The notes: generated from the sequence alone by a model not told the origin. A DNA stretch of 43,065 nucleotides from Alphaproteobacteria bacterium (GCA_018063245.1 JAGPBS010000015.1:1-43065); one strand, 5' to 3'. Shown: positions 9,035 through 17,674, counted from the first letter of the stretch. Numbers and translations: made by a program.

Positions 9035-11667
9035 GGTATTTCACTTGGTTCTGAACTCGGCTTTGTCGCCATTATGTAGCTGATGCCTTTATCTTCAAAG
9101 GGAAGCTCTAAGAGATCACCCGGATTGATGGGCTCGCCACTTAATAGAGCCCGCATGATTGCTTTGCGTGCTGGATGTTCTCCTGCTGAGTTTGTTGAAT
9201 AGAAAGGGGCATATCCTGATTCTTCTATGGCTAGTCTTGCAATAGATGCCTCTCTTGCAAGGACTTCAGAAAACTGCGGGTGCATGTATGGGGGTAAGTG
9301 ACGTGCTGTATTGTAAGTCGCCTCAAGACCTGTTTCTTGTGTGAAAATTTGATTTGAGTCTTTGAGTTCTGATGGCCACTCGTCACCTTTTTGCATTTTA
9401 TCGAGGCTTAATGCTGTTGCAAACTGGAATAAATGACTGTGAAATGGGCTAATTGCATCGATATGAATCCTGCCTCCAGGCTTCAACAGGCGGTGCATCT
9501 CAGCAAGCATTGCTCGGATTTGTTCTGGATCTGTATAGTGCATAACATGGTTACAGACAATGCCATCAAAGCTTGCATCGGGCAAATCTTTTGTTGCTTC
9601 CGGAAAATAACCATAGTTAAAAGTGACTGCCTCATTTAATTTATCGGTTGGCATAAGCTCTGGTGCTGCAAGTTTAAAAAGATCTAAACTCCGTGCATCA
9701 GGATCATTCATCACAACAGTTGCTCCCTTTTGAAGAAGTTCATAGCTTTGTGAGCCTGCGCCACAGCCAATATCAAGATAGGCATCACCAGGTTGTACGT
9801 GATTAAGGATTAATTCTTGTGGGCGATTGTTGAGATGCATGGATGAGCCAACACCACCTTTGGTTTGAGTGTTGTCACCTTTGAGAAATTTGACCTCATC
9901 ATATACATCATAAGCGGTTATGTCTGCATTATTGTCACTTTTTAATTCAGAGAAAGGGATTCTGCCTTTAAATTGTTGATGGCTTGCACGAATGGCTTGA
10001 AGATCGCTCTGTATACGAGCTTCGTATGTTTTTTGGGGTTGGCCTGATTCCTTGGTCTTTTTTATAAAGTTGTTGGTGGATTCTCTGCTGATTGAGATGA
10101 GAGCATTTGTATCATAGGCTGAATCTGGAATCGTAAGAGCAGGGCATTTTGTATAAATCAGTTTTAACAATTCATTGATCTCGTCATCTGTTAGATTTGT
10201 GTCTTGTATTATTTTTTTGAGTGTTTCATGATTAAGCTGATCTAGTTTTGCTTGATCCTCTGATGTTATCTTCAAGGACTCTTTTAAAATTTGATCGATG
10301 CTTGTTTGCGGCATAGGTGTTGGTGTGAGAAGAGTTTGTTTAAACGCTGTATACTTCATCTTTGCTCGGCCGCGTGCATAATCTCTATCCAATATTTTAT
10401 ATTTCTGAACAACACTCTCATGAGCAATATTTTCGATAAGTTCACCTTCAGCATCGTAATAGTTGCTCTCTCTTTTTTTGATTTGCAAAACATATGTATC
10501 TTGTTGTGCTTTCACTTCAGGAAAAAGTCTTATTTGTAGAATGCGATCTTTTTTTCCAAGAGTTTCTTGATTCAGCAGGCATAAAAGAGCATTTCGTGCA
10601 TTGCGAGGGACCAAGACACCATCATTATAGACATGAGCAAGCCATAAAAGAGCTTCACTTTTTTCAGGTGAGATAGGGTTTCTCACTGTATTCAAGAAAA
10701 ATCCCTCAATTGTATAAAAAATTTCGTCTTTATTATTCTTGTTTAGAAGTAAAGAGCATTCTAGAATTTTTTTATGGTTAATCATTGAAGGTTTTGGTAT
10801 TGCAGTCTTATTTGGAAGAGATTGTTGAACCGCGGTGAGGGTATCATAATCTTCTATCACAGTGGAAGATTTCCAAGGATTACCGGAATATACAGATCTC
10901 AGATGATTGAGCATTTTTTCTGAGACTTGCTCAAGAGGATCGGATTCTTGCATCAATTGATCAACAATCTTGTTCATTTCAGCAATAGTTCCATCAGTTA
11001 TATTATAGCTAGAGGTTTCGTAAGCTTGCAGCAGACAATCGATTGCTTTATCGTAATTGATTTGAGTGCCTATTCCTTGGGCATAGATGACACCTAAATG
11101 TCTTAACGCTTCGGCGTTTGGTTGCTCAGGGCTGGTTGCTTTTTCAAAATGAAGACGAGCTTCTTCATTTTTGCCTTCTTGTAACATTATTTTACCTAAG
11201 ATCAGATTTGCTTGCATGGAATTTGATTTTTGTAGATCGTAAGTTTTTTCGCCCACATCACTTGTCATATCAGCTAAAAAGACACCTTTTGTTTCTTCAA
11301 AGAAAGCGATGGCTTTGGTTGCAAAGTCCGTTGCTGTTGCAAAATCACCCTTGGCAAATGAGGTTTCAGCCATACGGAGCTGCGCGCCTGGGTGCATTTG
11401 TTCAGCAGCTCTCGTATATAAATTGAGAGCCTTATCAGCCTGTTGTGGATCTCTGCTGTAAATCTCAGCAAGCATAAAACATGCTTCATCATGATTTAAT
11501 TCGGCCGCTTTCTCTAAATAGTCAAGTTTCAGGGTCTCTGATTGAGGAACCCCTTTTCCTTTATCATGTAAGAGTGCGAGTTGAAACAACGCATCTTTAT
11601 TTCCAAGTTCAGCTGCCTTTAAGAAATCTTCTGCCGCTGCTTCATATTGTCCTGTATATAGAGCCAT
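9028..11667 (-). CDS. Sel1/TPR-repeat protein with C-terminal SAM methyltransferase domain
   Basis: This is a large 879-residue soluble protein. Residues 1 to about 250 are Sel1/TPR-type helical repeats (GQYEAAAEDFLKAAELGN, then ALFQLALLHDKGKG). The middle, about 250-600, is unassigned and largely helical, with one more Sel1-like stretch (EALLWLAHVYNDG). From about residue 625 there is a class I methyltransferase: motif I DIGCGAGSQ at 632, an acidic end to strand 2 (VVMNDPD), DGIVCNHVMHY, and MHRLLKPGGRIHIDAIS. The methyl acceptor is unknown. Repeat-methyltransferase fusions of this sort are unusual and fit a host-directed or protein-modifying role. No signal peptide is seen. The ATG at 11667 has no clear ribosome-binding site and is preceded by an in-frame TGA; a better start lies in another frame at 11839 (see the next entry). 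Confidence 0.8.
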   Translation of the reverse strand: MALYTGQYEAAAEDFLKAAELGNKDALFQLALLHDKGKGVPQSETLKLDYLEKAAELNHDEACFMLAEIYSRDPQQADKALNLYTRAAEQMHPGAQLRMAETSFAKGDFATATDFATKAIAFFEETKGVFLADMTSDVGEKTYDLQKSNSMQANLILGKIMLQEGKNEEARLHFEKATSPEQPNAEALRHLGVIYAQGIGTQINYDKAIDCLLQAYETSSYNITDGTIAEMNKIVDQLMQESDPLEQVSEKMLNHLRSVYSGNPWKSSTVIEDYDTLTAVQQSLPNKTAIPKPSMINHKKILECSLLLNKNNKDEIFYTIEGFFLNTVRNPISPEKSEALLWLAHVYNDGVLVPRNARNALLCLLNQETLGKKDRILQIRLFPEVKAQQDTYVLQIKKRESNYYDAEGELIENIAHESVVQKYKILDRDYARGRAKMKYTAFKQTLLTPTPMPQTSIDQILKESLKITSEDQAKLDQLNHETLKKIIQDTNLTDDEINELLKLIYTKCPALTIPDSAYDTNALISISRESTNNFIKKTKESGQPQKTYEARIQSDLQAIRASHQQFKGRIPFSELKSDNNADITAYDVYDEVKFLKGDNTQTKGGVGSSMHLNNRPQELILNHVQPGDAYLDIGCGAGSQSYELLQKGATVVMNDPDARSLDLFKLAAPELMPTDKLNEAVTFNYGYFPEATKDLPDASFDGIVCNHVMHYTDPEQIRAMLAEMHRLLKPGGRIHIDAISPFHSHLFQFATALSLDKMQKGDEWPSELKDSNQIFTQETGLEATYNTARHLPPYMHPQFSEVLAREASIARLAIEESGYAPFYSTNSAGEHPARKAIMRALLSGEPINPGDLLELPFEDKGISYIMATKPSSEPSEIPH

Positions 11668-11839
11668 TCATCGCTGCTTTATGACAGGATCGAGCTTGAA
11701 GAGATTTGTGTTGAGGATTTACCTGCGTGTCTGCACTTGTTCGGTGTGCAAGGTCTTTTTGGTCGTTTTTCTGAGTTTTATCAGTGGTTTCATGTATATG
11801 AGGCTGATCTGGAATTGGTTTATTATGGATATCGCTCAT
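11642..11839 (-). CDS. Probable displaced N-terminus of the Sel1-methyltransferase gene
   Basis: This 65-codon frame has the better start: GGAG seven bases before its ATG. It encodes a hydrophilic, His/Gln-rich stretch ending CHKAAMNGSIYRTI. The ATG of the large gene lies inside it, one frame over. Deleting four bases of an ATGA-ATG near-duplication at about 11667-11672 would join the two as CHKAAMALYTGQYEAA, a smooth run into the first repeat. The pair may be one gene with a recent 4-bp duplication, a programmed shift, or translational coupling of two frames. Confidence 0.45.
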   Translation of the reverse strand: MSDIHNKPIPDQPHIHETTDKTQKNDQKDLAHRTSADTQVNPQHKSLQARSCHKAAMNGSIYRTI

Positions 11840-11986
11840 GGGTTTTCTCCGGTTAAAATTCTTCCTTAATTATACCACTATTAAATAAAATTTTATTTGA
11901 ATTTTGCTAATTTTAGAAATTATGTTCAATTTTCTTGGTTTCTTCGCATAAATGAGATATAGTAAATTAAAAAAGGAGACGGTCCA

Positions 11987-12271
11987 ATGATGTCAGTTGC
12001 GATTTTAATCGATACCATTCTAAATATTTTTTTCTGGTGCATTATTTTGTCAGCAATTTTGAGTTGGTTGATTGCATTTGAAGTTATCAATACGCAGAAT
12101 CGTTTTGTTTTTCATCTTTATGATTTCCTGAATCGGATTACAAATCCATTTTTAAAACCAATTCGTCGGATAGTGCCATCTATTGGCGGTGTTGATATTT
12201 CCCCTGTTATTTTGCTGTTAGCGATTATATTCATTCAGAATTTGCTTGCGGAATATGTCTTTAAAGCTTAG
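11987..12271 (+). CDS. YggT family membrane protein
   Basis: This 94-residue protein has two hydrophobic segments (about 8-30 and 65-90) around a conserved polar loop with NRITNPFLKPIRRIVPSIGGVDISPV, the hallmark of YggT/YlmG proteins. Members sit in the inner membrane. They have been linked to cell-division or osmotic functions in bacteria and to nucleoid distribution in chloroplasts, but no precise role is fixed. AAAGGAGA lies eight bases before the ATG. It is followed by folD 23 bases downstream on the same strand; yggT-folD neighbours are common in alphaproteobacteria, sometimes with a DUF167 gene between them, which is absent here. Confidence 0.93.
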   Translation: MMSVAILIDTILNIFFWCIILSAILSWLIAFEVINTQNRFVFHLYDFLNRITNPFLKPIRRIVPSIGGVDISPVILLLAIIFIQNLLAEYVFKA

Positions 12272-12294
12272 GGGTAAGGAATTTCAGTCAATTA

Positions 12295-13167
12295 ATGAGT
12301 ACGAATAATGAAGCCCATATTTTAGATGGGCAAAAATATGCAAAAGAAATTGAGCAGGACGTTGCCTCTTTCTTGGCGGCAAAATCGATAACGGATATAG
12401 CTCTTCACGTGATTTTGGTGGGACATCATGCGGCCAGCCATCTCTATGTAAATCGAAAAAAGAAAGCCTGCGAGCGTGTTGGCATGCAGGCTGTTGTTCA
12501 TGAATTTACTGATGATGTGTCTGAGACGCAGTTGCTTCAATTGATCACAAAACTGAATCAGAATAAAGCAGTTACAGGCATATTGGTTCAATTGCCTTTG
12601 CCAAAACATATTCACAAAGAGAAAATTCAACAAGCAATTGATCCCCAGAAGGATGTTGATGGATTTCATATCGAGAATATCGGCAAGCTTGTCTCAAATA
12701 TTGAAACAGGACTTTTCCCTTGCACGCCTCAAGGATGTCTATATTTGATCAAGCAAGTCATGCCTGACATTCGTGGCAAGAGAGCTTTGGTGATTGGTCG
12801 ATCCCTTGTGGTCGGCATGCCTATGTTTCATACGCTTGTGAATGAAAATGCAACGGTCACAATTGCCCATATTGATACAAAGAATCTCTCTGTTTTGTGC
12901 AAAGATGCAGAAATTATTGTTTCTGCAACCGGCGTTCCTGGGCTTGTCAAAGGGAGTGATGTTTCTAAAGGAGCTATTGTGATTGATGTTGGCATCCATA
13001 GGCTTGTTGATTCAACAGAAGGAACGCGTATTGTTGGAGATGTGTGCTTTGATGATGTTCGCCAAAAAGCTTTGGCTATTTCGCCTGTTCCTGGTGGTGT
13101 TGGACCTATGACAATTGCCTTCTTGCTCAAGAACTGCCTCAAAGCATACATGCTTCAGCGGTCATAA
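12295..13167 (+). CDS. folD: Bifunctional methylenetetrahydrofolate dehydrogenase / cyclohydrolase FolD
   Basis: FolD interconverts 5,10-methylene-, methenyl- and 10-formyl-tetrahydrofolate in the cytoplasm, supplying one-carbon units for purines and initiator tRNA. The 290 residues match the usual length. Visible signatures are SHLYVNRKKKACERVGM with the catalytic Lys, QLPLPKH, DPQKDVDGFH, the Rossmann GRSLVVGMP and the C-terminal ISPVPGGVGPMT. An AAGGA lies upstream of the ATG. A strong hairpin terminator begins seven bases after the stop, so the transcription unit ends here. Confidence 0.98.
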   Translation: MSTNNEAHILDGQKYAKEIEQDVASFLAAKSITDIALHVILVGHHAASHLYVNRKKKACERVGMQAVVHEFTDDVSETQLLQLITKLNQNKAVTGILVQLPLPKHIHKEKIQQAIDPQKDVDGFHIENIGKLVSNIETGLFPCTPQGCLYLIKQVMPDIRGKRALVIGRSLVVGMPMFHTLVNENATVTIAHIDTKNLSVLCKDAEIIVSATGVPGLVKGSDVSKGAIVIDVGIHRLVDSTEGTRIVGDVCFDDVRQKALAISPVPGGVGPMTIAFLLKNCLKAYMLQRS

Positions 13168-13173
13168 AATGCT

Positions 13174-13202
13174 AAAAGGGACCTCAATGAGGTCCCTTTT
13201 TT
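13174..13202. terminator. Bidirectional intrinsic terminator between folD and the WH2-like gene
   Basis: A 12-bp perfect stem, AAAAGGGACCTC and its complement, closes over an AAT loop and is followed by a T run. Read from the other strand it is also a hairpin with a T run, so it can end both folD and the convergent proline-rich gene. Confidence 0.92.
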
Positions 13203-13223
13203 GATCCTATATATGCTTGACTC

Positions 13224-15623
13224 TTATTCGTCATCCCACTCGAAAGAATTATTGATGCTCGTATTTAAAGCGTTTGGATCTAAGTATTCTCCAACTTGCA
13301 TGTTGTCAAAGGCTGCTTGTAAAGCGCCAACCCCAACAGGAGCTGCAATCCTTTGAGGCGGAACAGCAACAGGCGCAGGATCAACAGTCTCGGATGCGTT
13401 GCCTAGAAATGAAATAACCAATGAAGCACGGTCAATTGGGGCGTCATCTTCAGGATCATGAATGGCTTCGCGTCTATTCCCAAGAGCTCCTGCAATTAAG
13501 CTTTGCGGACTCGTTGGTAGAATCGGAGCACTGAGTTGACGTTCAGCAGCTGGGCGTAATTCGCGTTGACTTGAAATATGTGCTGCCATCAGGGAAACCA
13601 TATCTGGTCGTCTTTCTGGTGACGGATTTGGGTCTGCAGCGGGAGCAGGATTTGGAACAATAACCGGAGCTGGTTCAGGATTTGGCGCTGCTACAATAAC
13701 AGGAACAGCAACAGCAACAGGTTCAGGTTCAGGTGCTGCAACGACTACCACAGGAACTGACTCTGGTGCAGCAACAGGCGCCGGATTCGGATTAGGTGCC
13801 GCATTTTCATGTTCATCAATCAAATCATAGAGCATTCCTGTAATTTCACCAACAGGGAGCGGGCCCATCTTCGGTGGAAGAGGTCTTGCGACAGGTGGAA
13901 TTGGAGAAACAGCTGGTTCTGGCATTACAATTTTAGGAACCATCTTTTTCCCTAATATTTGTGGAACCGCTTTTTTTCCTTGCGCTGGAGCGCTTTTTGT
14001 TCTTTTCGGCTCTGGTTGCTTTGGAAGAGCAATTGGAGCAGGGTTTGCATTAGCCGCTGCTGCTGGATTTGGATTAGGCGCATCAGCTGGTGCGATTGCC
14101 GGTTGCGATGGTGCCTTTTTCAAAAGATGACGGAAGTCAACAGGAGCTGTTGCGTCAGGTTGTTTTGCTTCTTTCTTAGGGGCTGTCTTTAATTTAGGTG
14201 TTTTGACTGCCTGAGCAAGAGCGTCTCCGAGGCCGTTCGCTGGTGCAGGTTGAGGATTGTTTGCATTTGCAGCTGGATTAGGGTTTGGATTTGGTGCAGT
14301 TCCAGCATGAGCGCCAGGGTTTCCGGCAGGAGCTGGGTTTGCATTTGCTGCTGGTGGTGTTGGTCTCAATTTACGTCCATTTTGAATTTGAGCCAAAAGA
14401 GCGTTTCTTCCTGGATCAGCTGCGGGTGCAGGGTTAGAATTTGCAGGCGCTGGATTTGCAACAGGAGCTGGCGCAGGCATTGGAGGTGCTGCTGGCGGAG
14501 TAGAGGCTGCAGGTGCTGGATTTGCAACAGGAGCTGGCGCAGGCATTGGAGGTGCTGCTGGTGGAGCAGAAGCTGCAGGCGCTGGATTTGCAACAGGAGC
14601 TGGCGCAGGCATTGGAGGTGCTGCTGGTGGAGCAGAAGCTGCAGGCGCTGGATTTGCAACAGGTGCTGGCGCAGGCATTGGAGGTGCCGCTGGCGGAGCA
14701 GAAGCCGCTGGCGCTGGATTTGCAATCGGAGCTGGCGCAGGCATTGGAGGTGCTGCTGGCGGAGCAGAAGCCGCTGGCGCTGGATTTGCAACCGGAGCTG
14801 GCGCAGGCATTGGAGGTGCTGGTAGGAATCCATTCGGAGAAAGGGCTATTACGTTTCTTCCATTAAGGAGAGGCCCTGCATTGATTCTATTGTCTTGGTG
14901 TGCGTGAATATACAAATCAATAAATGCGTTGAATGAAGCTCTAGCATCTTCGATGCGGGCATCAACTCTTGCGACAATAGCTGGCACATTGCCCTGTTTT
15001 GCAATTTGTAATTGATTGAAGGCTTGTGGATATGTTTTGAGGTAGCCTTGGATTGTTTGGAGTTCTGGTGCATTTAGATTAAGTGCTTGGTCAGGATTTG
15101 CTGCAGTATCTCGCAAAAGTTGCAATACAGCTGGTGTTGGTGCGAGATTTTTTCTTTGTAACACAGCGTAAAGGTTTTTGTTAGATAATTGTCTTAGTAC
15201 ATTATTTGCCATTTGTTGAATATTAGCACGTGCTGCATCAACATCAGCTTGATTGACAACAGGTGCTGCCGCAGCTGCAACAGGTGCTGGGATGTGTGGA
15301 AGATTGGGTGAATTTACAATAAGATAGTCAACATTTTTGGATTGAGCAGGAAGTAGCTCTACTTCTTGAGCGAGGGCTGTTGCTGTATGTTGGTCTAGGC
15401 CAAAAGCAATCGTAAGGGAGAGCACACAAATAAGATCGCGTTGGTCTTGTGAATTGTTGTAGATTGTTGTTAGTAGATTTGGATCAAGATTCGATAAGAT
15501 TTGTGTGTAATCAGCATGTTTTAAAAACCCCCATTGTGGTGTGTCAAATTTTGGATCTAATCCCATGACAACTGGGTCTGCTTGAACCTGGAAGGTTTGG
15601 ATGTTTTGTGCTTGTATTCTCAT
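13224..15623 (-). CDS. Pro/Ala-rich protein with WH2-like motifs and WASP-like C-terminus (candidate actin regulator)
   Basis: This 799-residue protein matches no family as a whole. Residues 1-110 form a hydrophobic-core domain I do not recognise, and 120-260 are helical. Residues about 268-395 are tandem 22-residue Pro/Ala units (consensus PMPAPAPVANPAPAASAPPA then AP). At 406-420 RNALLAQIQNGRKLR fits the WH2 actin-monomer-binding pattern LLxxIxxGxxLK. Weaker copies are at 467-480 (DALAQAVKTPKLKT), 495-505 (VDFRHLLKKAP) and 675-690 (MVSLMAAHISSQRELR). The C-terminus has VGALQAAFDNMQ (765-776), similar to the WASP connector VGALMxVMQ, and ends SFEWDDE, a Trp in an acidic tail like the Arp2/3-binding A segment. 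No signal peptide is seen. AAGGAG lies seven bases before the ATG. The actin role is an inference from motifs in a low-complexity protein. Confidence 0.6.
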   Translation of the reverse strand: MRIQAQNIQTFQVQADPVVMGLDPKFDTPQWGFLKHADYTQILSNLDPNLLTTIYNNSQDQRDLICVLSLTIAFGLDQHTATALAQEVELLPAQSKNVDYLIVNSPNLPHIPAPVAAAAAPVVNQADVDAARANIQQMANNVLRQLSNKNLYAVLQRKNLAPTPAVLQLLRDTAANPDQALNLNAPELQTIQGYLKTYPQAFNQLQIAKQGNVPAIVARVDARIEDARASFNAFIDLYIHAHQDNRINAGPLLNGRNVIALSPNGFLPAPPMPAPAPVANPAPAASAPPAAPPMPAPAPIANPAPAASAPPAAPPMPAPAPVANPAPAASAPPAAPPMPAPAPVANPAPAASAPPAAPPMPAPAPVANPAPAASTPPAAPPMPAPAPVANPAPANSNPAPAADPGRNALLAQIQNGRKLRPTPPAANANPAPAGNPGAHAGTAPNPNPNPAANANNPQPAPANGLGDALAQAVKTPKLKTAPKKEAKQPDATAPVDFRHLLKKAPSQPAIAPADAPNPNPAAAANANPAPIALPKQPEPKRTKSAPAQGKKAVPQILGKKMVPKIVMPEPAVSPIPPVARPLPPKMGPLPVGEITGMLYDLIDEHENAAPNPNPAPVAAPESVPVVVVAAPEPEPVAVAVPVIVAAPNPEPAPVIVPNPAPAADPNPSPERRPDMVSLMAAHISSQRELRPAAERQLSAPILPTSPQSLIAGALGNRREAIHDPEDDAPIDRASLVISFLGNASETVDPAPVAVPPQRIAAPVGVGALQAAFDNMQVGEYLDPNALNTSINNSFEWDDE
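14443..14819 (-). repeat. 66-bp tandem repeat, about six units, in the Pro/Ala-rich gene
   Basis: The plus-strand string GCAGGCATTGGAGGTGC recurs at exact 66-base spacing at 14473, 14539, 14605, 14671, 14737 and 14803. Each unit encodes 22 residues of Pro/Ala-rich sequence. Units differ by a few silent or conservative changes (for example GTT/ATC for Val/Ile), so the array is recent and could vary in copy number by recombination. The length is a multiple of three, so gains or losses keep the frame. Confidence 0.95.
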
Positions 15624-15880
15624 TTGAGACTCCTTGTTAAATGATCTTTTTAGAAATAAGAACGTGACGTTTACTTTATGTTCTGTTTTTCTTGTGCAAA
15701 ACTTTGATTATTGTTGTTGTCCAATAACGAATGCACAAGTTGTTTGTTTCATAAACGCCGTAATGCCGGTATGATCTTAAATCATCTATACATTATTGAC
15801 TGGCATCTTATATTTACATTTATCAAAATGCAATTATTTTTTAATGCTTTGTTAAGAAAATTTGAAAGGTGTTGCAATAT

Positions 15881-17674
15881 TTATGCTTGCGGTTCTTTTT
15901 CTTGCAAACCGTAAAGCTTTGCGTATGTTCCTTTTTGGGTAAGCAAAGATCTATGGGTTCCGCTCTCAATAATTTTACCTTTCTCGAGAACATAAATGTA
16001 GTCTGCCTCAACGATTGTTGAAAGCCGATGGGCAATCACAAGTGTTGTTCTTCCCTTTTGAAGAGACTGAAGGGCCTGTTGTACAGCCCGTTCGGACTCT
16101 GTATCAAGCGCTGAAGTTGCCTCATCTAAAAGCAGAATGGGTGCGTTCTTAAGCATTGCTCTTGCAATTGCAATTCTTTGACGTTGACCACCTGAGAGTC
16201 TAACGCCATTTTCACCGATCTTTGTTTGATATCCGTGTGGTAAGGTCATGATAAAGTCGTGTGCGGCTGCAGATTTTGCAGAGGAGATAATTTCAGCTTC
16301 AGTGGCATCGATTTTACCATATTTAATATTATTGAAAATCGTATCATCAAAAAGAGCAATTTCTTGACTCACCAAGGCGATTTTTTGTCGTAAAGATTCA
16401 AGGGTGACATCTTTAATATCTGTGTTGCCAATAGAAACAGAACCATCACTGACATCATAGAATCTTGGAATAAGGTTAAGAATCGTTGATTTTCCTGCGC
16501 CTGATGTGCCAACAAGGGCAACCATTTTACCGGCATGAATATCAAAGCTCACATTATCGAGTGCTGCGATTGATTTCTCATCATCTGTTTGAGTTTCATA
16601 ACTGAAAGATACATTGTTGAAGTGAATTGAGTAATCTGTCACTTTAAGTTTTTTTGCATTTGGTTTGTTTTGAATGCTGGGTTCAATTTCAAGGATGCGG
16701 AAGGTGCGATCAGCCGCAGCAAGGCCAGCTTGTAGATTGGCATTCAGTTTTGCCATGCGTTTCATCGGTTCATAGGCAAGAAGAAAAGCAGTAATGAAGG
16801 ACATGAGCTCACCTGCTGTGCGAGTTCCGCTCATGATTTGATACCCGCCATAAACAACAATCGTTACGATGGCAATTGCGCTGAGCACTTCCATAACAGG
16901 CCCAGAGAAAGCGGCAATTCTGAATGATTTCATGTTTAATGAGAAGAGGCTGTCAATAACTGTCGCAACGTGTTTTTGTTCTTGCTCTTCCATTGTATAG
17001 GCTTTAACGTGCCTTATGCCTTGGAATGTTTGTTGTAGAAGTGTTGCAAAGGCGCCTGATTCAGATTGTGTTGAGCGAGAGACTTTTCTGAGTCTTTTTC
17101 CCATGCGGGCAACAAAAAAGGCAAGAAGTGGAAAGGCAAAGAAACTGCATGAGGCCAAAACCCAATCTTGTTTGAACATGAGAGCAATGAGAAAAATAAG
17201 TGTGATTGTGTTTTTTCCGATAGCTGTCAGGCAATCGGCAACAGCTGTGCGCATCATATTGACATCATTGACCATTGAAGAAACAAGACGGCCTGTTGTT
17301 GTTGAATGAAAATAAGCAACGTCTAAGCCAACAAGATGCGCATAAAGTTGCTTTTGAATTGTTGCAATGACACCTTGTCCGATATGGTTCATCTGTAGTG
17401 TGTGAATGTAAGTTGCAAAGCCTCGAATGGTAAAGCACGCAAAAATAGCAAAGGCAACAGGCCAGATGTGAGAAGATTCAGATCCTGCAAAGACTTTGTC
17501 GAAAATTGGTTCCATCAAAAGAGCAAGCCCACCAGTCATAGCAGCATCAATGACCATAAAACTCCACGAAATAAATAATCGTGACTTAAAAGGTGGGAGA
17601 TAAGACATAATGAGTCTTTTAAGAAGGTCCCAACTGGATCGGTCTGGAGTATGGTTGTGCTTCATTTTTGCCAT
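15881..17674 (-). CDS. msbA: MsbA-like ABC exporter (lipid A / lipid flippase)
   Basis: This 597-residue half-transporter has a six-helix membrane domain (about 25-315) fused to a nucleotide-binding domain. The ATPase motifs are intact: Walker A GTSGAGKSTIL, signature LSGGQRQRIAIARAML, Walker B ILLLDEATSALD, and the H-loop VIAHRLST. Members work as homodimers in the inner membrane; MsbA flips lipid A-core to the periplasmic leaflet. The HlyB/MsbA group is broad, so another lipid or a peptide substrate is possible, and no lpx genes are nearby. There is no clear Shine-Dalgarno before the ATG at 17674, and an alternative ATG lies three codons in. It diverges from the patatin gene across 109 bases. 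Confidence 0.85.
   Translation of the reverse strand: MAKMKHNHTPDRSSWDLLKRLIMSYLPPFKSRLFISWSFMVIDAAMTGGLALLMEPIFDKVFAGSESSHIWPVAFAIFACFTIRGFATYIHTLQMNHIGQGVIATIQKQLYAHLVGLDVAYFHSTTTGRLVSSMVNDVNMMRTAVADCLTAIGKNTITLIFLIALMFKQDWVLASCSFFAFPLLAFFVARMGKRLRKVSRSTQSESGAFATLLQQTFQGIRHVKAYTMEEQEQKHVATVIDSLFSLNMKSFRIAAFSGPVMEVLSAIAIVTIVVYGGYQIMSGTRTAGELMSFITAFLLAYEPMKRMAKLNANLQAGLAAADRTFRILEIEPSIQNKPNAKKLKVTDYSIHFNNVSFSYETQTDDEKSIAALDNVSFDIHAGKMVALVGTSGAGKSTILNLIPRFYDVSDGSVSIGNTDIKDVTLESLRQKIALVSQEIALFDDTIFNNIKYGKIDATEAEIISSAKSAAAHDFIMTLPHGYQTKIGENGVRLSGGQRQRIAIARAMLKNAPILLLDEATSALDTESERAVQQALQSLQKGRTTLVIAHRLSTIVEADYIYVLEKGKIIESGTHRSLLTQKGTYAKLYGLQEKEPQA

Noticed and set aside
10291-11492. Several open frames of 60-100 codons on both strands within the Sel1-methyltransferase gene
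   Set aside because: They have Leu/Phe/His-rich random composition and no start signals.
14443-14819. Regular repeats as a possible CRISPR array
   Set aside because: Units are 66 bases with no unique spacers and encode a continuous protein repeat.
14250-14866. Three overlapping open frames on both strands with Arg/Cys/Trp- or Leu/Gln-rich repeats
   Set aside because: They are shadows of the 66-bp repeat in the Pro/Ala-rich gene. A repeat with a length that is a multiple of three keeps all frames open, and none has a ribosome-binding site or sensible composition.
15624-15880. Gene-sized frames in the gap between the Pro/Ala-rich gene and msbA
   Set aside because: A 67-codon frame there has random composition and no start signal. 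I see only the upstream region of the minus-strand gene, with no promoter I could define with confidence.
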